From NCBI GenBank assembly GCA_946482575.1, contig CAMLRZ010000004.1, forward strand, positions 1-63,354: DNA of 63,354 bases. Direction: 5' to 3'. The notes under the pieces are model-generated. The model was not told where the DNA came from. It ran no database searches and saw only the letters and a list, made by a program, of their open reading frames with translations. Made by a program: the position numbers and the translations under genes. How positions within the stretch are numbered: position 1 is the first letter of the stretch; every line of letters begins with the position of its first letter. Of this stretch, positions 16,064 through 26,018 are shown piece by piece. The DNA is from an uncultured Candidatus Saccharibacteria bacterium. Its GTDB lineage: Bacteria; Patescibacteria; Saccharimonadia; Saccharimonadales; UBA4665.

Positions 16064-19000
16064 TTACGGTGCGCAGGTATTGTACGCATTCGCCACGTTC
16101 ATAATAGTTTGCACCGCACCCAGGAGTTGCGTGGCAAAGCTTGCGGCTGACAGGATTGGAATCTCGCCTTCCTGTGACTGAATATAAGCAGAGGCGTTGT
16201 CCGCAAGCATTCCTCCCCATTGCGCCGGTTGGTCATAGGCGTTTCCATTAGGCAATGGAAACGATGAGGTTGATGCTGCTAAAGTTGTTGCGGCACTTAA
16301 GCACTGCTGAGCCGTTTGCATAGCCTGGCATGCATCCTGGAAGCCACCACTACAGTCTATTTCTTTGCTGCTCATTCTACTGGCGTAATTGGTAGCAGCT
16401 GTATTTAGTTGCACATCCGGCGTGGGAGTGGAACCATTACAGTTTGAACTAGCGAATAATCCACCATTAACCGTTGTGGAGCCGTTCTTCCATGGGGCTA
16501 CTGTAACCTGCCCGCAAACCAGGCTTGTCGTTGGCCCCGCGCTTCCCCAGTCTGAGTATGAAGCATCTACTGAGCAATTTGTGCTGTTCCAATCGCACGC
16601 TTGAATCGCTTTGCCTGATACATTAGTAAACACTCCACGAAAAGTGACATAGCCGCCTGGAGTATACAAGCCGTTCCCAACACTATCTATATCAGTAGCT
16701 TCAAAGGTTGCTGATCCACCGTAGTTGGCCAACACCCCTCCTGCATACTCTACTTTTAAGCCCTCGGCCTTAATCGTGCCGCCCGTATTCAATTCAAGAG
16801 CAGTGCCATAGTCACCCGAGGCAGGAGTGCTTGCAGCGTCATTATTTGTATCTCCACCTAAAGAGTCATCTTTGTAGCTTGTAATTATTGCTTGGCCTGT
16901 TCCACCATTAATCTCCAGCACACCACCATCCTTAATGTTAAAGGCCGTACCATTTGATACTTTTGATATTACATCGCCGGTTAATTTTAGGGTGCCGTAG
17001 ACCCTGACATCTGATGAAACTATAACCGCACCACTCGAACCGTCAATTTCCCAAGTCTTATCTGATGGAACATTCACATTAGTGACTATTACTGCTTTTC
17101 CGAAGCCATTGCCATTAAATATATTCTTGTCGCTTCCTGATAGAATCACACCACTTGGATCTGCGCTTCCCTGAATATCAAGACCAGCGCCATATACAGC
17201 ACTTGTTCCAACACTGAACTGATTGCGCGCAAGATGCAAGTCATAGCGAGCCCGCACAGGAATCTGGAATACACTATCATTAACCGTCACCGTAGACGCA
17301 TATTGTTGATCTATAGCCAGTCCGGCATTCATGAACTTGGCAAACGAGACATTCAGACTGCCCCCGCTCATGTTGAAAAAGGTTCCACCATCTTGGGGCG
17401 ACCCAGTCGATGATCCATCATTATTAGAGTCACCACCAATAGAGTCGTCTTTATAGCCTGTAAAGATAACTGGATTGGTTGAACTGCCCGTAACGATCAC
17501 GCTACCGCCATCGTAAACTGATACAGCATTACTATTAACATCTTTTAGGATTGCGCCATTCTGAAGAGTTAAGTCTCCGTAGACATTAATTCCTGTTGAG
17601 TACACTACCGCGTTGGTAGATCCGTCAATCACCCAGCCTTTCCCACTTTGCAAAGTTGCACCATAACCAGACAAAATCACTCTGCTCGCATTATTTCCCA
17701 AAAATATATTCTTATTGGGTCCGTCAAGGCTGATGAGATCTGGACTATTATTTCCACCTATCTCAAGAGCCACACTATACGCCCCCGGTGCTACATCAAA
17801 AGTGTTACGCTCAAGTGTTATAGGTGAGTGGGAACGCACTGCTGAGTTAAATATACTGTCGGTGATCTGTGCATCTCCATTGTATAGTTTATCTATAGCT
17901 AAGCTGCCGTATTGGAATTTCGCATGAGCTATACTTGTTGTGCCGCCATAAACTCCAATAGCATTCCCATAATCATTCGTAGAGCCACTCGAAGCGCCGT
18001 CTAGATTTGTGTCGCCCCCAAGTGTGTCGTCCTTGTAACTTGTGAAGATAACAGGCTCTGTAGTGGAACCAGCTACATTTAGTTGACCACCTTGTTCTGC
18101 TCTTAGACCCTCGCTACCCTGCGTTGTCTTAAATATAGTTCCTGATCCCATATTAAGGGTGCCGTACAGTGCTACGGATCCGCCAAGTAATACAGCATTG
18201 CTTGAAGCATCAACACTCCATGTGGTGCCAGCCGCAACCCATGCATTGCCTACATATACTGTTTTGTTGCCGGTAAAGTGATTGGCGTTCGCTCCTGACA
18301 ATGAAATGGTTGACAGGTCACGGCTGCCGTAGGCATCAATTGCATAAGCGTAACCATGTGTGTCAAAAGTATTGTTCTGTAAAATGATCGGGTACATAGA
18401 CCTTACTGATGAATTGAAGGTACTGTCTGTAACTGTCGCCGCGCCATCATGCAGCTTATCAATTGCAATATTGGCATATTGGAATCTTGCGTGACTAATG
18501 TTTATGTCGCCACCCTGGCAATTAAGCGCTATGCCATAGTCATTTGAAGCACCTACTGATGGGCCGTCGCCATTGCTGTCACCTCCAAGAGAGTCGTCTT
18601 TTAGACTCGTAAAGTTTATTGGGCTAGAGGTTGTTCCGTACACATTTACTGACCCGTCATCATAAACGTTAAAAGCAGTGTCAGCAGTTTTTACAATTGC
18701 ACCGTTGCTCAAATTTATCATTCCATATACATTTGTACCGCTCGCGTAGATCACCGCACTACTGGATCCATCAATATTCCATGTGGACCCGCTTGCAATT
18801 GCCGCATTTCCCAAGTAAACAACTTTGTTAGCTCCAGTAAATGTGTTCGCGTTGCTCCCAGCAAGAGCAACTGTAGATGGATCACTGCTAGCATATAAAT
18901 TTACGGCAAAGTTGCCGCCAGCAATGTCGACATTAATTTCGTTGCGTTGTAGCGTGATTGTTTGAAATTCCGCGCGCACTCTACTTTTAATAAGGCTGTC

Positions 19001-19627
19001 CTCAACTACCGCGCTTCCGCCAGATGCGGTGCGTTCGATCGACTCATTACCGTACTGCATAATCGCATGAGACACAGCCACATTGCCTCCTTGGGCGCTA
19101 ATTGCATATGTATAATCATTTACTGACCCTACCGAAGCACCGTCAGCATTGCTGTCCCCTCCAACAGAGTCATCACGGTAGCTAGTGAATATGGCTGGAT
19201 CCGATAATGATCCTTGAACGTTCAAGCTACCGCCAGGAGTGACTTGAATCGTTTGGGCGCTTGATTTAATAATTACACCCTGGTCAATAGTGAGCGTAAT
19301 TCCATCAGGAATGATAATTGTATTGTCAATCATATAGACGTTGCCGGCGGTCCAGGTTTCGTTGGTGGTGAGAGTGCCAGATTTGTGGACTACCGGAAGA
19401 GTAGCAGTTTGGCTTGGGCTTGGCGTGAGCAAGGCTTGTGCTACTGGTGCCTGTGTCGACTGTTTCTTAGAAGGTTTTTGCTTGAATAATTTAGCTACGG
19501 ACTTTGAAGCGTCTGGCGTGGCAGCTTGTTGGGCACTCGGCGAGAACAGTGTAATACCACCAAGAATGGCTAGAGCCAGTAGCGGAACAAGAAGATTTGG
19601 CCGCCTTAAAAGTTTGCGAATATTCAT
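16064..19627 (-). CDS. Giant secreted repeat protein, predicted beta-helix
   Basis: About 1187 residues, starting at MNIRKLLRR, which has a GGAGG Shine-Dalgarno sequence; the longer open frame upstream lacks one. A signal/anchor helix at about 10-30 is followed by a Gln/Ala/Ser linker and then five copies of a roughly 170-200 residue unit. Each unit holds F-T-S-Y-K-D-D-S-x-GG-D-(S/T)-N-x-D-G and later a TV-x-DS-x-F strand, typical of right-handed beta-helix and Ca-binding Asp loops. A Cys-containing C-terminal domain follows. Sitting between the major pilin and pilD in the same orientation suggests a pilus-associated or surface adhesin role. No enzymatic motif is seen. Confidence 0.7.
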   Translation of the reverse strand: MNIRKLLRRPNLLVPLLALAILGGITLFSPSAQQAATPDASKSVAKLFKQKPSKKQSTQAPVAQALLTPSPSQTATLPVVHKSGTLTTNETWTAGNVYMIDNTIIIPDGITLTIDQGVIIKSSAQTIQVTPGGSLNVQGSLSDPAIFTSYRDDSVGGDSNADGASVGSVNDYTYAISAQGGNVAVSHAIMQYGNESIERTASGGSAVVEDSLIKSRVRAEFQTITLQRNEINVDIAGGNFAVNLYASSDPSTVALAGSNANTFTGANKVVYLGNAAIASGSTWNIDGSSSAVIYASGTNVYGMINLSNGAIVKTADTAFNVYDDGSVNVYGTTSSPINFTSLKDDSLGGDSNGDGPSVGASNDYGIALNCQGGDINISHARFQYANIAIDKLHDGAATVTDSTFNSSVRSMYPIILQNNTFDTHGYAYAIDAYGSRDLSTISLSGANANHFTGNKTVYVGNAWVAAGTTWSVDASSNAVLLGGSVALYGTLNMGSGTIFKTTQGSEGLRAEQGGQLNVAGSTTEPVIFTSYKDDTLGGDTNLDGASSGSTNDYGNAIGVYGGTTSIAHAKFQYGSLAIDKLYNGDAQITDSIFNSAVRSHSPITLERNTFDVAPGAYSVALEIGGNNSPDLISLDGPNKNIFLGNNASRVILSGYGATLQSGKGWVIDGSTNAVVYSTGINVYGDLTLQNGAILKDVNSNAVSVYDGGSVIVTGSSTNPVIFTGYKDDSIGGDSNNDGSSTGSPQDGGTFFNMSGGSLNVSFAKFMNAGLAIDQQYASTVTVNDSVFQIPVRARYDLHLARNQFSVGTSAVYGAGLDIQGSADPSGVILSGSDKNIFNGNGFGKAVIVTNVNVPSDKTWEIDGSSGAVIVSSDVRVYGTLKLTGDVISKVSNGTAFNIKDGGVLEINGGTGQAIITSYKDDSLGGDTNNDAASTPASGDYGTALELNTGGTIKAEGLKVEYAGGVLANYGGSATFEATDIDSVGNGLYTPGGYVTFRGVFTNVSGKAIQACDWNSTNCSVDASYSDWGSAGPTTSLVCGQVTVAPWKNGSTTVNGGLFASSNCNGSTPTPDVQLNTAATNYASRMSSKEIDCSGGFQDACQAMQTAQQCLSAATTLAASTSSFPLPNGNAYDQPAQWGGMLADNASAYIQSQEGEIPILSAASFATQLLGAVQTIMNVANAYNTCAP

Positions 19628-19690
19628 GTCCACCCTCCGAAACGTTAGCTTTAGCGGCATTGTACGAATAGTTCCCCGCAATTGCAAGAC

Positions 19691-19728
19691 AAATTAAAAA
19701 CAGGTCCCGGAGGACCTGTTTTTAATTT
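19691..19728. terminator. Strong terminator after the major pilin
   Basis: Near-perfect 17-base-pair inverted repeat with core ACAGGTCC-CGGA-GGACCTGT and A/T tracts on both sides. It can stop the pilin message before the giant surface protein gene, so pilin can be made in excess. Confidence 0.9.
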
Positions 19729-19738
19729 GCGTCTAGAT

Positions 19739-20182
19739 CTAGCCTTCTTGGCATTGCCCCTTAGGCGTGCCGCTAGTTTCTACGTAGTACCAAGCTGCAA
19801 CCTGTCGAGATGACCCTGCGGCAGGAGTCGTAATTGCGTCCGTACACTTGTAGCCCTTTACAATGTAGACCTTGCTTGTATCAGTGTTGGCGCCACCACT
19901 AGTGACATACACTACGTCTGCCGCTGTGTAATAGCCCAGCTTTGTGTTGCCAGTAAAGTCCCCTGCTACAGTAGGTAGCGTGCCACCGTTGTTGTTGGTG
20001 AACTCGTTAACTGCACCAAGTAGGTTAGCAACATCGTTCTTACGCTCTGTGTTACGGGAGTTGCGCTGCAACGCAGGAACAGCCAGGAAAACGATCAGCA
20101 TGATCAAACCAGCGATAGCCAGTACGATCAAAACTTCGATGATGGTAAAGCCACCTTCACTGCGTTTTTTGATATTAGACAT
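19739..20182 (-). CDS. pilA: Type IV major pilin
   Basis: A 147-residue prepilin with short basic leader ending EGG and mature start FTIIEVLIVLAIAGL, showing Phe +1 and Glu +5. The globular part is Asn/Gly/Thr-rich with cysteines at positions consistent with a C-terminal disulfide loop. I start at MSNIKK, which is 9-10 bases from AAAGGGGG, not at the upstream TTG. It has its own upstream gap and its own terminator, as expected for the abundant structural subunit. A repeat of the AAGCAT half-site seen in the pilM promoter lies upstream. Confidence 0.87.
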   Translation of the reverse strand: MSNIKKRSEGGFTIIEVLIVLAIAGLIMLIVFLAVPALQRNSRNTERKNDVANLLGAVNEFTNNNGGTLPTVAGDFTGNTKLGYYTAADVVYVTSGGANTDTSKVYIVKGYKCTDAITTPAAGSSRQVAAWYYVETSGTPKGQCQEG

Positions 20183-20270
20183 TTGCAAATGCCCCCTTTG
20201 CCTTATTTTATGCTTATGCTTGTAATATTACTGTCTTGTCTCTGAAAAGGCAAGCAGTTTTTCACAACAA

Positions 20271-21488
20271 CTACTGAACGAACGATTGGCCAGCAAGGCC
20301 GTAAATTGGCAACAGCACTGCAGCCACAATCACAAATGCGGCCACACCCAGCAGCACCATAAGTACTGGTTCGATAATAGTAGAGATGTTCTTAACTTCA
20401 TCATCTACTTCTTTTTCGTAGTACTCCGCTGTTTTAGCCAACATAGCCTCCAGCGAACCAGACTGCTCACCAATGCGAATCATGTTTGGCACCAGCGGCA
20501 AGAAGTTAGGGTCGTTACCGATGGCGTCAGACAGTGATTTACCGCCCTTTACCTTGTCGGCAGCTCGGGTAATTGACTCTTCAATATGGATGTTATTGAT
20601 TGCGTCACTGGTAATCTGTAGCACTTGCAGCAATGGCACACCACTAGCTACCAAGGTAGTGCCGGTGCGTGCAAATCGAGCCATGTACATCTTCATAAAC
20701 AAACCACCAATAGGCCATGCGTGCATCTTCCATTTGTCAATCACACGCTTACCGCCCAGTGTTCGGGCCCATCGGGTGGTAAAGAACACGCCTAGCGCAA
20801 CCACGATCAGCACAATCCACCACTGGTGAATAATGAAGTTAGAAATCGCCAGCAAGATAGTGGTAATCAACGGCAAGTTTGCACCTGGCAAACCCTCGTA
20901 TAATGTTTGTACCTGCGGTAACACCTTTACGAGCATAAAGCCCAACACAGCGGCCATAACCAGCAGCACGATAATTGGATACACCATGGCGCCGCGAATC
21001 TTGCTAATCAAGTCAGCGTCTTTCTCTTGCTGAATAGCCAAGCGCTCCAGAGCTTTGTCCAAGGTACCGGATGCTTCACCGGCAGCAATCAAGCTCACAT
21101 AAATTTGGTTGAACACTTGTGGGTGCTTAGACATAGCGTCGGACAGCGTCGAGCCGGCTTCTACGTCCGCAATAATCTTGCCCAAAACAATCTTGAGCGG
21201 CTTACTGGTAGTTTGGTTGCTGACGCTACGCAAGCTCTGTACCAGGGGCAAACCAGCGTTAATCAGCGTGGAAAGCTGGCGCGAGAACAGTACTTTGTCT
21301 TTGGTCTTTACGCGGTTGAACCGACCGCCAGGACTCTTAGCACCCTTCTCTGCCAACTGAATGTCGATTGCCACTAAACCTTCCTTGCGGATTAGTTTAG
21401 CGGCTGCCAATTCGCTTTCGGCCTCAACATTTGCTTTTACGTACTCACCAGTTGCGGGGTCGCGTGCCGTATATTTGTAGGAAAGCAT
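20271..21488 (-). CDS. pilC: Type IV pilus inner-membrane platform protein
   Basis: A 405-residue GspF/PilC-family protein with two homologous cytoplasmic F domains (about 70-190 and 270-395) and three membrane helices. LSTLINAGLPLVQSLRSV and ARTGTTLVASGVPLLQVL are the repeated family motifs. It couples the PilB and PilT motors to pilin extraction from the membrane. It lies 9 bases after pilT and is part of the motor operon. Confidence 0.93.
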   Translation of the reverse strand: MLSYKYTARDPATGEYVKANVEAESELAAAKLIRKEGLVAIDIQLAEKGAKSPGGRFNRVKTKDKVLFSRQLSTLINAGLPLVQSLRSVSNQTTSKPLKIVLGKIIADVEAGSTLSDAMSKHPQVFNQIYVSLIAAGEASGTLDKALERLAIQQEKDADLISKIRGAMVYPIIVLLVMAAVLGFMLVKVLPQVQTLYEGLPGANLPLITTILLAISNFIIHQWWIVLIVVALGVFFTTRWARTLGGKRVIDKWKMHAWPIGGLFMKMYMARFARTGTTLVASGVPLLQVLQITSDAINNIHIEESITRAADKVKGGKSLSDAIGNDPNFLPLVPNMIRIGEQSGSLEAMLAKTAEYYEKEVDDEVKNISTIIEPVLMVLLGVAAFVIVAAVLLPIYGLAGQSFVQ

Positions 21489-21497
21489 TATGTTCGC

Positions 21498-22565
21498 CTA
21501 GCCTCTCATTAACCTGTCGAGTTCTTCAATATCTACTGCAAACTGACGGGCGTCGTCATAGCTGATGGAGCCGTTGTGCACCAGTTGTACCAATGTTTTG
21601 TCCATAGACTGCATGCCAAATTCTGAACCGGTCTGAATAACTGCTTCTAGCTGATGCGTCTTGCCTTCACGAATAATGTTGCGAACGGCTGGCGTGGCAA
21701 TCAGGATTTCTGCAGCGGCAATACGGCCACCGCCGATAGCTGGGATCAGGCGTTGGGAAACAATCGCCATCAAGATGTTAGATAGCTGCGAACGAATCTG
21801 CGGCTGCTGGTGCGGTGGGAACACGTCGATCATACGGTCGATAGACTGTGCAGCGCTGTTGGTGTGCAAGGTGGCGAACACCAAGTGTCCGGTTTCGGCA
21901 ATGGTAATGGCCGAGGCAATCGTTTCCAGGTCGCGCATCTCGCCGATCAGAACTACGTCAGGGTCTTCGCGCAAGGCTGAGCGTAGGGCTGCCGAGAATG
22001 AATACGTGTCATAGTGCACTTCGCGCTGTACAATTACCGATCGCTTAGAGCGGTGCGTGTACTCGATTGGGTCTTCGATGGTAATAATGTGCTCAGCCCG
22101 CTCCATGTTGATCTTGTGGATCATGGCGGCCAGCGTTGTAGACTTACCTGAACCAGTTGGGCCGGTTACCAGCACTAAGCCGCGTGGGTAGTCGGCAAAC
22201 TTGCTAACGATTGGTGGCAAGCCTAGCTGTTCAATGCTTAGGATTTCGTTTGGAATAAGACGCAGTGCTGCGGCCAAGTTGCCGCGCTCGTGAAAGGCGT
22301 TTACACGGAAACGACCCAGGTCGCCAAAGGCAAAGCTAAAGTCAAACTCTTTGTCCTTGAGCAGAATTTGCTTTTGGTCTTCGTCTAAAATAGCGAAAAT
22401 AAGTGTTTCAACTGCTTCGTCGCTGAGCAAATCTGCACCCGAAACAGGCACAAGCTTACCGTCAACACGCAACATCGGTGGCAATCCCACCTGCAAGTGC
22501 AAGTCAGACGCCTTTTTCTTGACGACTTCCTCCAGTAAGACTTCGATTCTTGGTTGGCCTTGCAT
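21498..22565 (-). CDS. pilT: Pilus retraction ATPase
   Basis: A 355-residue hexameric ATPase of the GspE/PilT family. GPTGSGKSTT is Walker A, EDPIEYTH the Asp box, IGEMRDLETI the Walker B and LHTNSAAQSIDR the His box. The C-terminus retains NIIREGKTHQL, close to the AIRNLIRE retraction motif of true PilT, so the pilus is predicted to retract and twitch. Preceded by pilB with an 18-base gap. Confidence 0.95.
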   Translation of the reverse strand: MQGQPRIEVLLEEVVKKKASDLHLQVGLPPMLRVDGKLVPVSGADLLSDEAVETLIFAILDEDQKQILLKDKEFDFSFAFGDLGRFRVNAFHERGNLAAALRLIPNEILSIEQLGLPPIVSKFADYPRGLVLVTGPTGSGKSTTLAAMIHKINMERAEHIITIEDPIEYTHRSKRSVIVQREVHYDTYSFSAALRSALREDPDVVLIGEMRDLETIASAITIAETGHLVFATLHTNSAAQSIDRMIDVFPPHQQPQIRSQLSNILMAIVSQRLIPAIGGGRIAAAEILIATPAVRNIIREGKTHQLEAVIQTGSEFGMQSMDKTLVQLVHNGSISYDDARQFAVDIEELDRLMRG

Positions 22566-22583
22566 TTATGTTTCCACCTCTCG

Positions 22584-24389
22584 TTATGCACTGTCCGCGC
22601 TTGCTACGCGGTTAATTTCTGTTAGTGATGTCCGTCCCGCCAGGGCTTTCAAGTAGCCGTCTTCACGCATGGTGACCATCCCCTGCTTGATCGCGATCTC
22701 TTGGATTTCGGCGCTGGTTGCGCGCTTAAGGATCAGATCTTGGATCTCGGGTGAAATATTAAACACCTCGTAGATGCCCATTCGACCCTTATACCCACCG
22801 GGAGAACTAGGACTATCAGTGCCCTTGGTTAAAGTATAAGCGTTTTGGGTGGCAAGTGGCAAGGTTTCATAGCCAAGATCTTTGGCAACTTTGTCCATTT
22901 CTTCTTTGGTCTTGGGAAGCAAATGGCCCACCGTCTCTTTGATAGCTTGCGTTTCTACTTTGTCTGTCTGATACGTCTCGCTTTGCGGGCCAATGCGGCG
23001 CACCAAGCGCTGACCGATTACCGTACGCACTGTGCTAGCAATCAAGAAAGGTTCGATTTCCATGTCGAGCAAACGTGGCAAAATACCCGCAGCACTGTTG
23101 GTGTGCAGCGTACTGAACACCAAGTGACCAGTTAGCGCCGCCTGCACGGCCAGTTCGGCCGTTTCTTTGTCGCGAATCTCTCCAACCATCACAACGTCAG
23201 GGTCCTGGCGCAAAATAGAGCGCAAACCGCTGGCAAACGTCAGACCTACATCGGCATTCACCTGGATCTGGTTAATGCCATCCATTTTATATTCAACAGG
23301 ATCCTCAAGGGTTACGATGTTGATAGCATCGCTTTTTACCTCTTGTAGCAAGGCGTATAGCGAGGTTGACTTACCGGAACCCGTAGGACCAGAGGTAAGG
23401 ATCATGCCGTTACTGCCCTTGATGCCTTCGCGGATAGTGCGCAAAGCACGGCCGGCGTAGCCCATGTCTTCCAGCTTCAGGCTAGTGCCAGACTTGTCGA
23501 GCAAACGGATAACCACCTGCTCACCCCAAACCACCGGAGAAATCGCAATACGAAGGTCAATCGCATGGCCGCCAACGTTAATGCTAAATTCACCGTCCTG
23601 CGGAATGCGGTGTTCGTCAATCTTTAGGTTGGCCAAAATTTTGATACGCGATACCAGCGGTGGCTCGGTGGATTTTGGCAAACGCAGAATCTCGCGCAAA
23701 ATGCCGTCAATACGACAGCGAATCTTGAGTGAGTCCTGCAGCGGCTCGATGTGCACATCACTTGCGTTGTTCTTGGCTGCAAACTCCAAAATAGTAGACA
23801 GCGCTTTACTGATTGGCGAGTCCTGCACGATAGTCTTAATATTTTTGCCGCTCGCGTTCACCTGCACGTTTGGCACAGCGGCACCGTCAGCACCCACCTC
23901 CACGGTATTAACGCCACCAATCTCGCCCACCACCTGCTTGGTGATATTTGCCGAATACTGATGCAGCACTTGGCGGATACCAGACTCACTGGCTGCGTAC
24001 ACCTTGAGCGGGCGGCCAATTTTGTTGGACAAAAAGTCCACGGCCTGCACGTTGTCAGCGTCCAGCATAGCCACTACCAGGCGGTTTTGCATTTCGCCCA
24101 AAGGCACAGCCATGTAACGCTCTGCGACGTCCTGGGGTAGCAAATCAAGCACGTCAGGGTCAATATGCGCGTTACTTAAGTTAACGTATGGCACTTTGGT
24201 AACATGGGCGATAGTTTTGGTCATCACCTCGTCGGAGACGTGATTACCGGTCACCAAAAAACTCAACAGCGGCGTGCTTTCTTTTTCTGCCGCTGATTTG
24301 AGCTTTGCAAGCTGTTCCTTGGTTAATACACCGTCCTTGACAAGTGTTTCTTCGACTTGTTGTTGGGCGGTGGTAGATAAAACGCTCAT
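22584..24389 (-). CDS. pilB: Pilus extension ATPase
   Basis: A 601-residue GspE/PilB ATPase. An MshEN-type N-terminal domain (about 1-150) with LPQDVAERYMAVPL precedes the motor domain with GPTGSGKSTS, EDPVEYKMDG, VGEIRDKETAE and LHTNSAAGILPRL. The zinc-binding tetracysteine loop normally found between the His box and GYKGRMGIYEV is absent: the equivalent stretch is a charged, Cys-free insertion. ATP-driven pilin polymerisation is the expected role. Confidence 0.94.
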   Translation of the reverse strand: MSVLSTTAQQQVEETLVKDGVLTKEQLAKLKSAAEKESTPLLSFLVTGNHVSDEVMTKTIAHVTKVPYVNLSNAHIDPDVLDLLPQDVAERYMAVPLGEMQNRLVVAMLDADNVQAVDFLSNKIGRPLKVYAASESGIRQVLHQYSANITKQVVGEIGGVNTVEVGADGAAVPNVQVNASGKNIKTIVQDSPISKALSTILEFAAKNNASDVHIEPLQDSLKIRCRIDGILREILRLPKSTEPPLVSRIKILANLKIDEHRIPQDGEFSINVGGHAIDLRIAISPVVWGEQVVIRLLDKSGTSLKLEDMGYAGRALRTIREGIKGSNGMILTSGPTGSGKSTSLYALLQEVKSDAINIVTLEDPVEYKMDGINQIQVNADVGLTFASGLRSILRQDPDVVMVGEIRDKETAELAVQAALTGHLVFSTLHTNSAAGILPRLLDMEIEPFLIASTVRTVIGQRLVRRIGPQSETYQTDKVETQAIKETVGHLLPKTKEEMDKVAKDLGYETLPLATQNAYTLTKGTDSPSSPGGYKGRMGIYEVFNISPEIQDLILKRATSAEIQEIAIKQGMVTMREDGYLKALAGRTSLTEINRVASADSA

Positions 24390-24409
24390 ACTACCTTGCC
24401 TGTCTTAGG

Positions 24410-24661
24410 TTATTGTGGAGCACCGGTAAATGGATCTGGGTTAGTGCTATTTCCAATCTGAATGAGTTGCGTTGGATCAATAGAATCACTGTTGAAGTAT
24501 TTACCCGATGGCTTTGGGAAATCCGAGGTAATAGCTTCTACCACTTCTACTTTTTGCTGCCTGTTTTCTGGCGAGGCAAAAAGGGCGTTCGAAATAAAGA
24601 ACGATGCTACCGCGCTTACAAACGCGATAATGATGATAAGGGCGATGTCTTTTTGTTTCAT
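24410..24661 (-). CDS. Small membrane protein of the pilus operon
   Basis: An 83-residue protein with one N-terminal membrane helix (about 6-28) and a hydrophilic, Pro/Asn-rich tail. Its stop-start relation to the pilO-like gene (one-base overlap) places it in the operon at the position where pilP, the lipoprotein alignment subunit, is found in Gram-negative systems. It has no lipobox and no recognisable homology to PilP, so equivalence is only positional. Confidence 0.6.
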   Translation of the reverse strand: MKQKDIALIIIIAFVSAVASFFISNALFASPENRQQKVEVVEAITSDFPKPSGKYFNSDSIDPTQLIQIGNSTNPDPFTGAPQ

Positions 24662-25332
24662 TACTTGATCACCTCTGTCGAGACTTTAAAGGTTTTCTCG
24701 GGCTGGTAGAATGTCTGCGCGTTAATGGTAGCCGTCATGTTAGATTGACCACCACTGAGTTCAATTGATTGGACCTGGAATGGTCGGATTGAACGATTGA
24801 ATAGATCAACCAAACCTTGAATTGACTGGTATGAGCCGCTCACCTGAAGCTGAAATGGCATTGCCACTGGTGCAGGTGCACCCGAGCTGGTGTTATTCTG
24901 CTGTACTTCGTCGTCGGTTCCGGTTATGCCCACAATTGTCAGGTTCTGACTGCTGATCATTTTTTCAAGTGAGGTAGCTAGCGCTGGGAAGTCGTATTTG
25001 CTGGGAAGCGCGTCCAAAACTAATTTAGCGTTGTCGCCATCCTGCTGACCAGTGCCATCAGGATTACCGCCCAGTACGTTTTGTGGCGTGTTTACAAAGG
25101 CTGAGTATGAGCTCACCAGACTGTCTTTGGCGCTAATGTTGTCTTTTAGCTGCGATACAGCGTCTTTTTTGGCGCCAATGATGCGGTTTTGGTAGTTTGC
25201 CTGACTAATGAGCGTTTTGCTGGCGACCAGACAAAACACAACCAGGAAGGCAGCCACGCCTGTGGTAATCACAATAGTGCTATTGGCTTTGGTGATAAGT
25301 GATCGTTTGGTAGTTGATGATACGCGTGCCAT
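24661..25332 (-). CDS. PilO-like pilus alignment protein
   Basis: A 223-residue bitopic membrane protein: N-terminal helix (about 22-44), a coiled-coil stretch (about 45-80) and a C-terminal ferredoxin-like domain, as in PilO. PFQLQVSGSYQSIQGLVDLFNRSIRPFQVQ, split here as PFQLQVSGSYQSI and LVDLFNRSIR, resembles the PilO core strand-helix motif. Together with the PilN-like protein it would form the inner-membrane alignment complex bound to PilM. Confidence 0.75.
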   Translation of the reverse strand: MARVSSTTKRSLITKANSTIVITTGVAAFLVVFCLVASKTLISQANYQNRIIGAKKDAVSQLKDNISAKDSLVSSYSAFVNTPQNVLGGNPDGTGQQDGDNAKLVLDALPSKYDFPALATSLEKMISSQNLTIVGITGTDDEVQQNNTSSGAPAPVAMPFQLQVSGSYQSIQGLVDLFNRSIRPFQVQSIELSGGQSNMTATINAQTFYQPEKTFKVSTEVIK

Positions 25333-25340
25333 AACTTTTC

Positions 25341-26018
25341 CTACTGACTTGTCCCGTTAGATTGAAAGAGGTCGGTTGGTTGCTCTGTAACAGATCGCGT
25401 GGTAGTTGTCTGTGGTACATTCAATGCTACGCTTTCGTCTTCGCTAAAGATAACCGGGTTGAATGATGCCGTAATGGTGTAGGTTGCTCCTGTAGCCGTA
25501 CGGCCAAAGGTAGACAGCACAACATCACTAAAGGCATTGCCTGACTGGCTAGTGTCGCCGGTAGTTTTGTACTTGGTAAATTTAAGCGTGTCCACATAGG
25601 TGTTAACCGTTTCCAAAGAGCTGGCCGAACCGCTGATGCTAATGGTGTTAAGCGCAAAGTCCAAATTCAGCTTGGAAATGCTTGCCTGTTGTGGCGTTAC
25701 CTGTGTTACGTAGCTAAATGTACGAGTGGCCACGGCTTTTTTATCGTGTAAAGCAGTGAGTGACTTGAGCTGGTTCTGAACCGTTAGGATCTTGTTCAGG
25801 TCGTCGGTGTTCGTTAGCTCGTTGCTGTACTTTTTGATGTCGCCGTTCAGGTCGCTGATACTCTTCTTTTGCCATACTTGGACAACCAACAGCAGAACCA
25901 CAAAAATTGCTACAGCCGCAATAATCGCTACTGTAGAGATAAACATGACCAAGTGCTTCTGGCGTTGAGCCTTCAGGTATTGCTGCTTAATGTCTGGTAA
26001 GAGGTTAAACTGAATCAT
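25341..26018 (-). CDS. PilN-like pilus alignment protein
   Basis: A 225-residue bitopic protein beginning MIQFNLLPDIKQQYL. The motif INLLP (here FNLLPD) is the cytoplasmic PilN peptide that inserts into PilM. A membrane helix (about 25-50), a coiled coil and a periplasm-equivalent ferredoxin-like domain follow; the last 40 residues are Thr/Ser-rich. The start codon overlaps the pilM stop by one base. Confidence 0.83.
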   Translation of the reverse strand: MIQFNLLPDIKQQYLKAQRQKHLVMFISTVAIIAAVAIFVVLLLVVQVWQKKSISDLNGDIKKYSNELTNTDDLNKILTVQNQLKSLTALHDKKAVATRTFSYVTQVTPQQASISKLNLDFALNTISISGSASSLETVNTYVDTLKFTKYKTTGDTSQSGNAFSDVVLSTFGRTATGATYTITASFNPVIFSEDESVALNVPQTTTTRSVTEQPTDLFQSNGTSQ

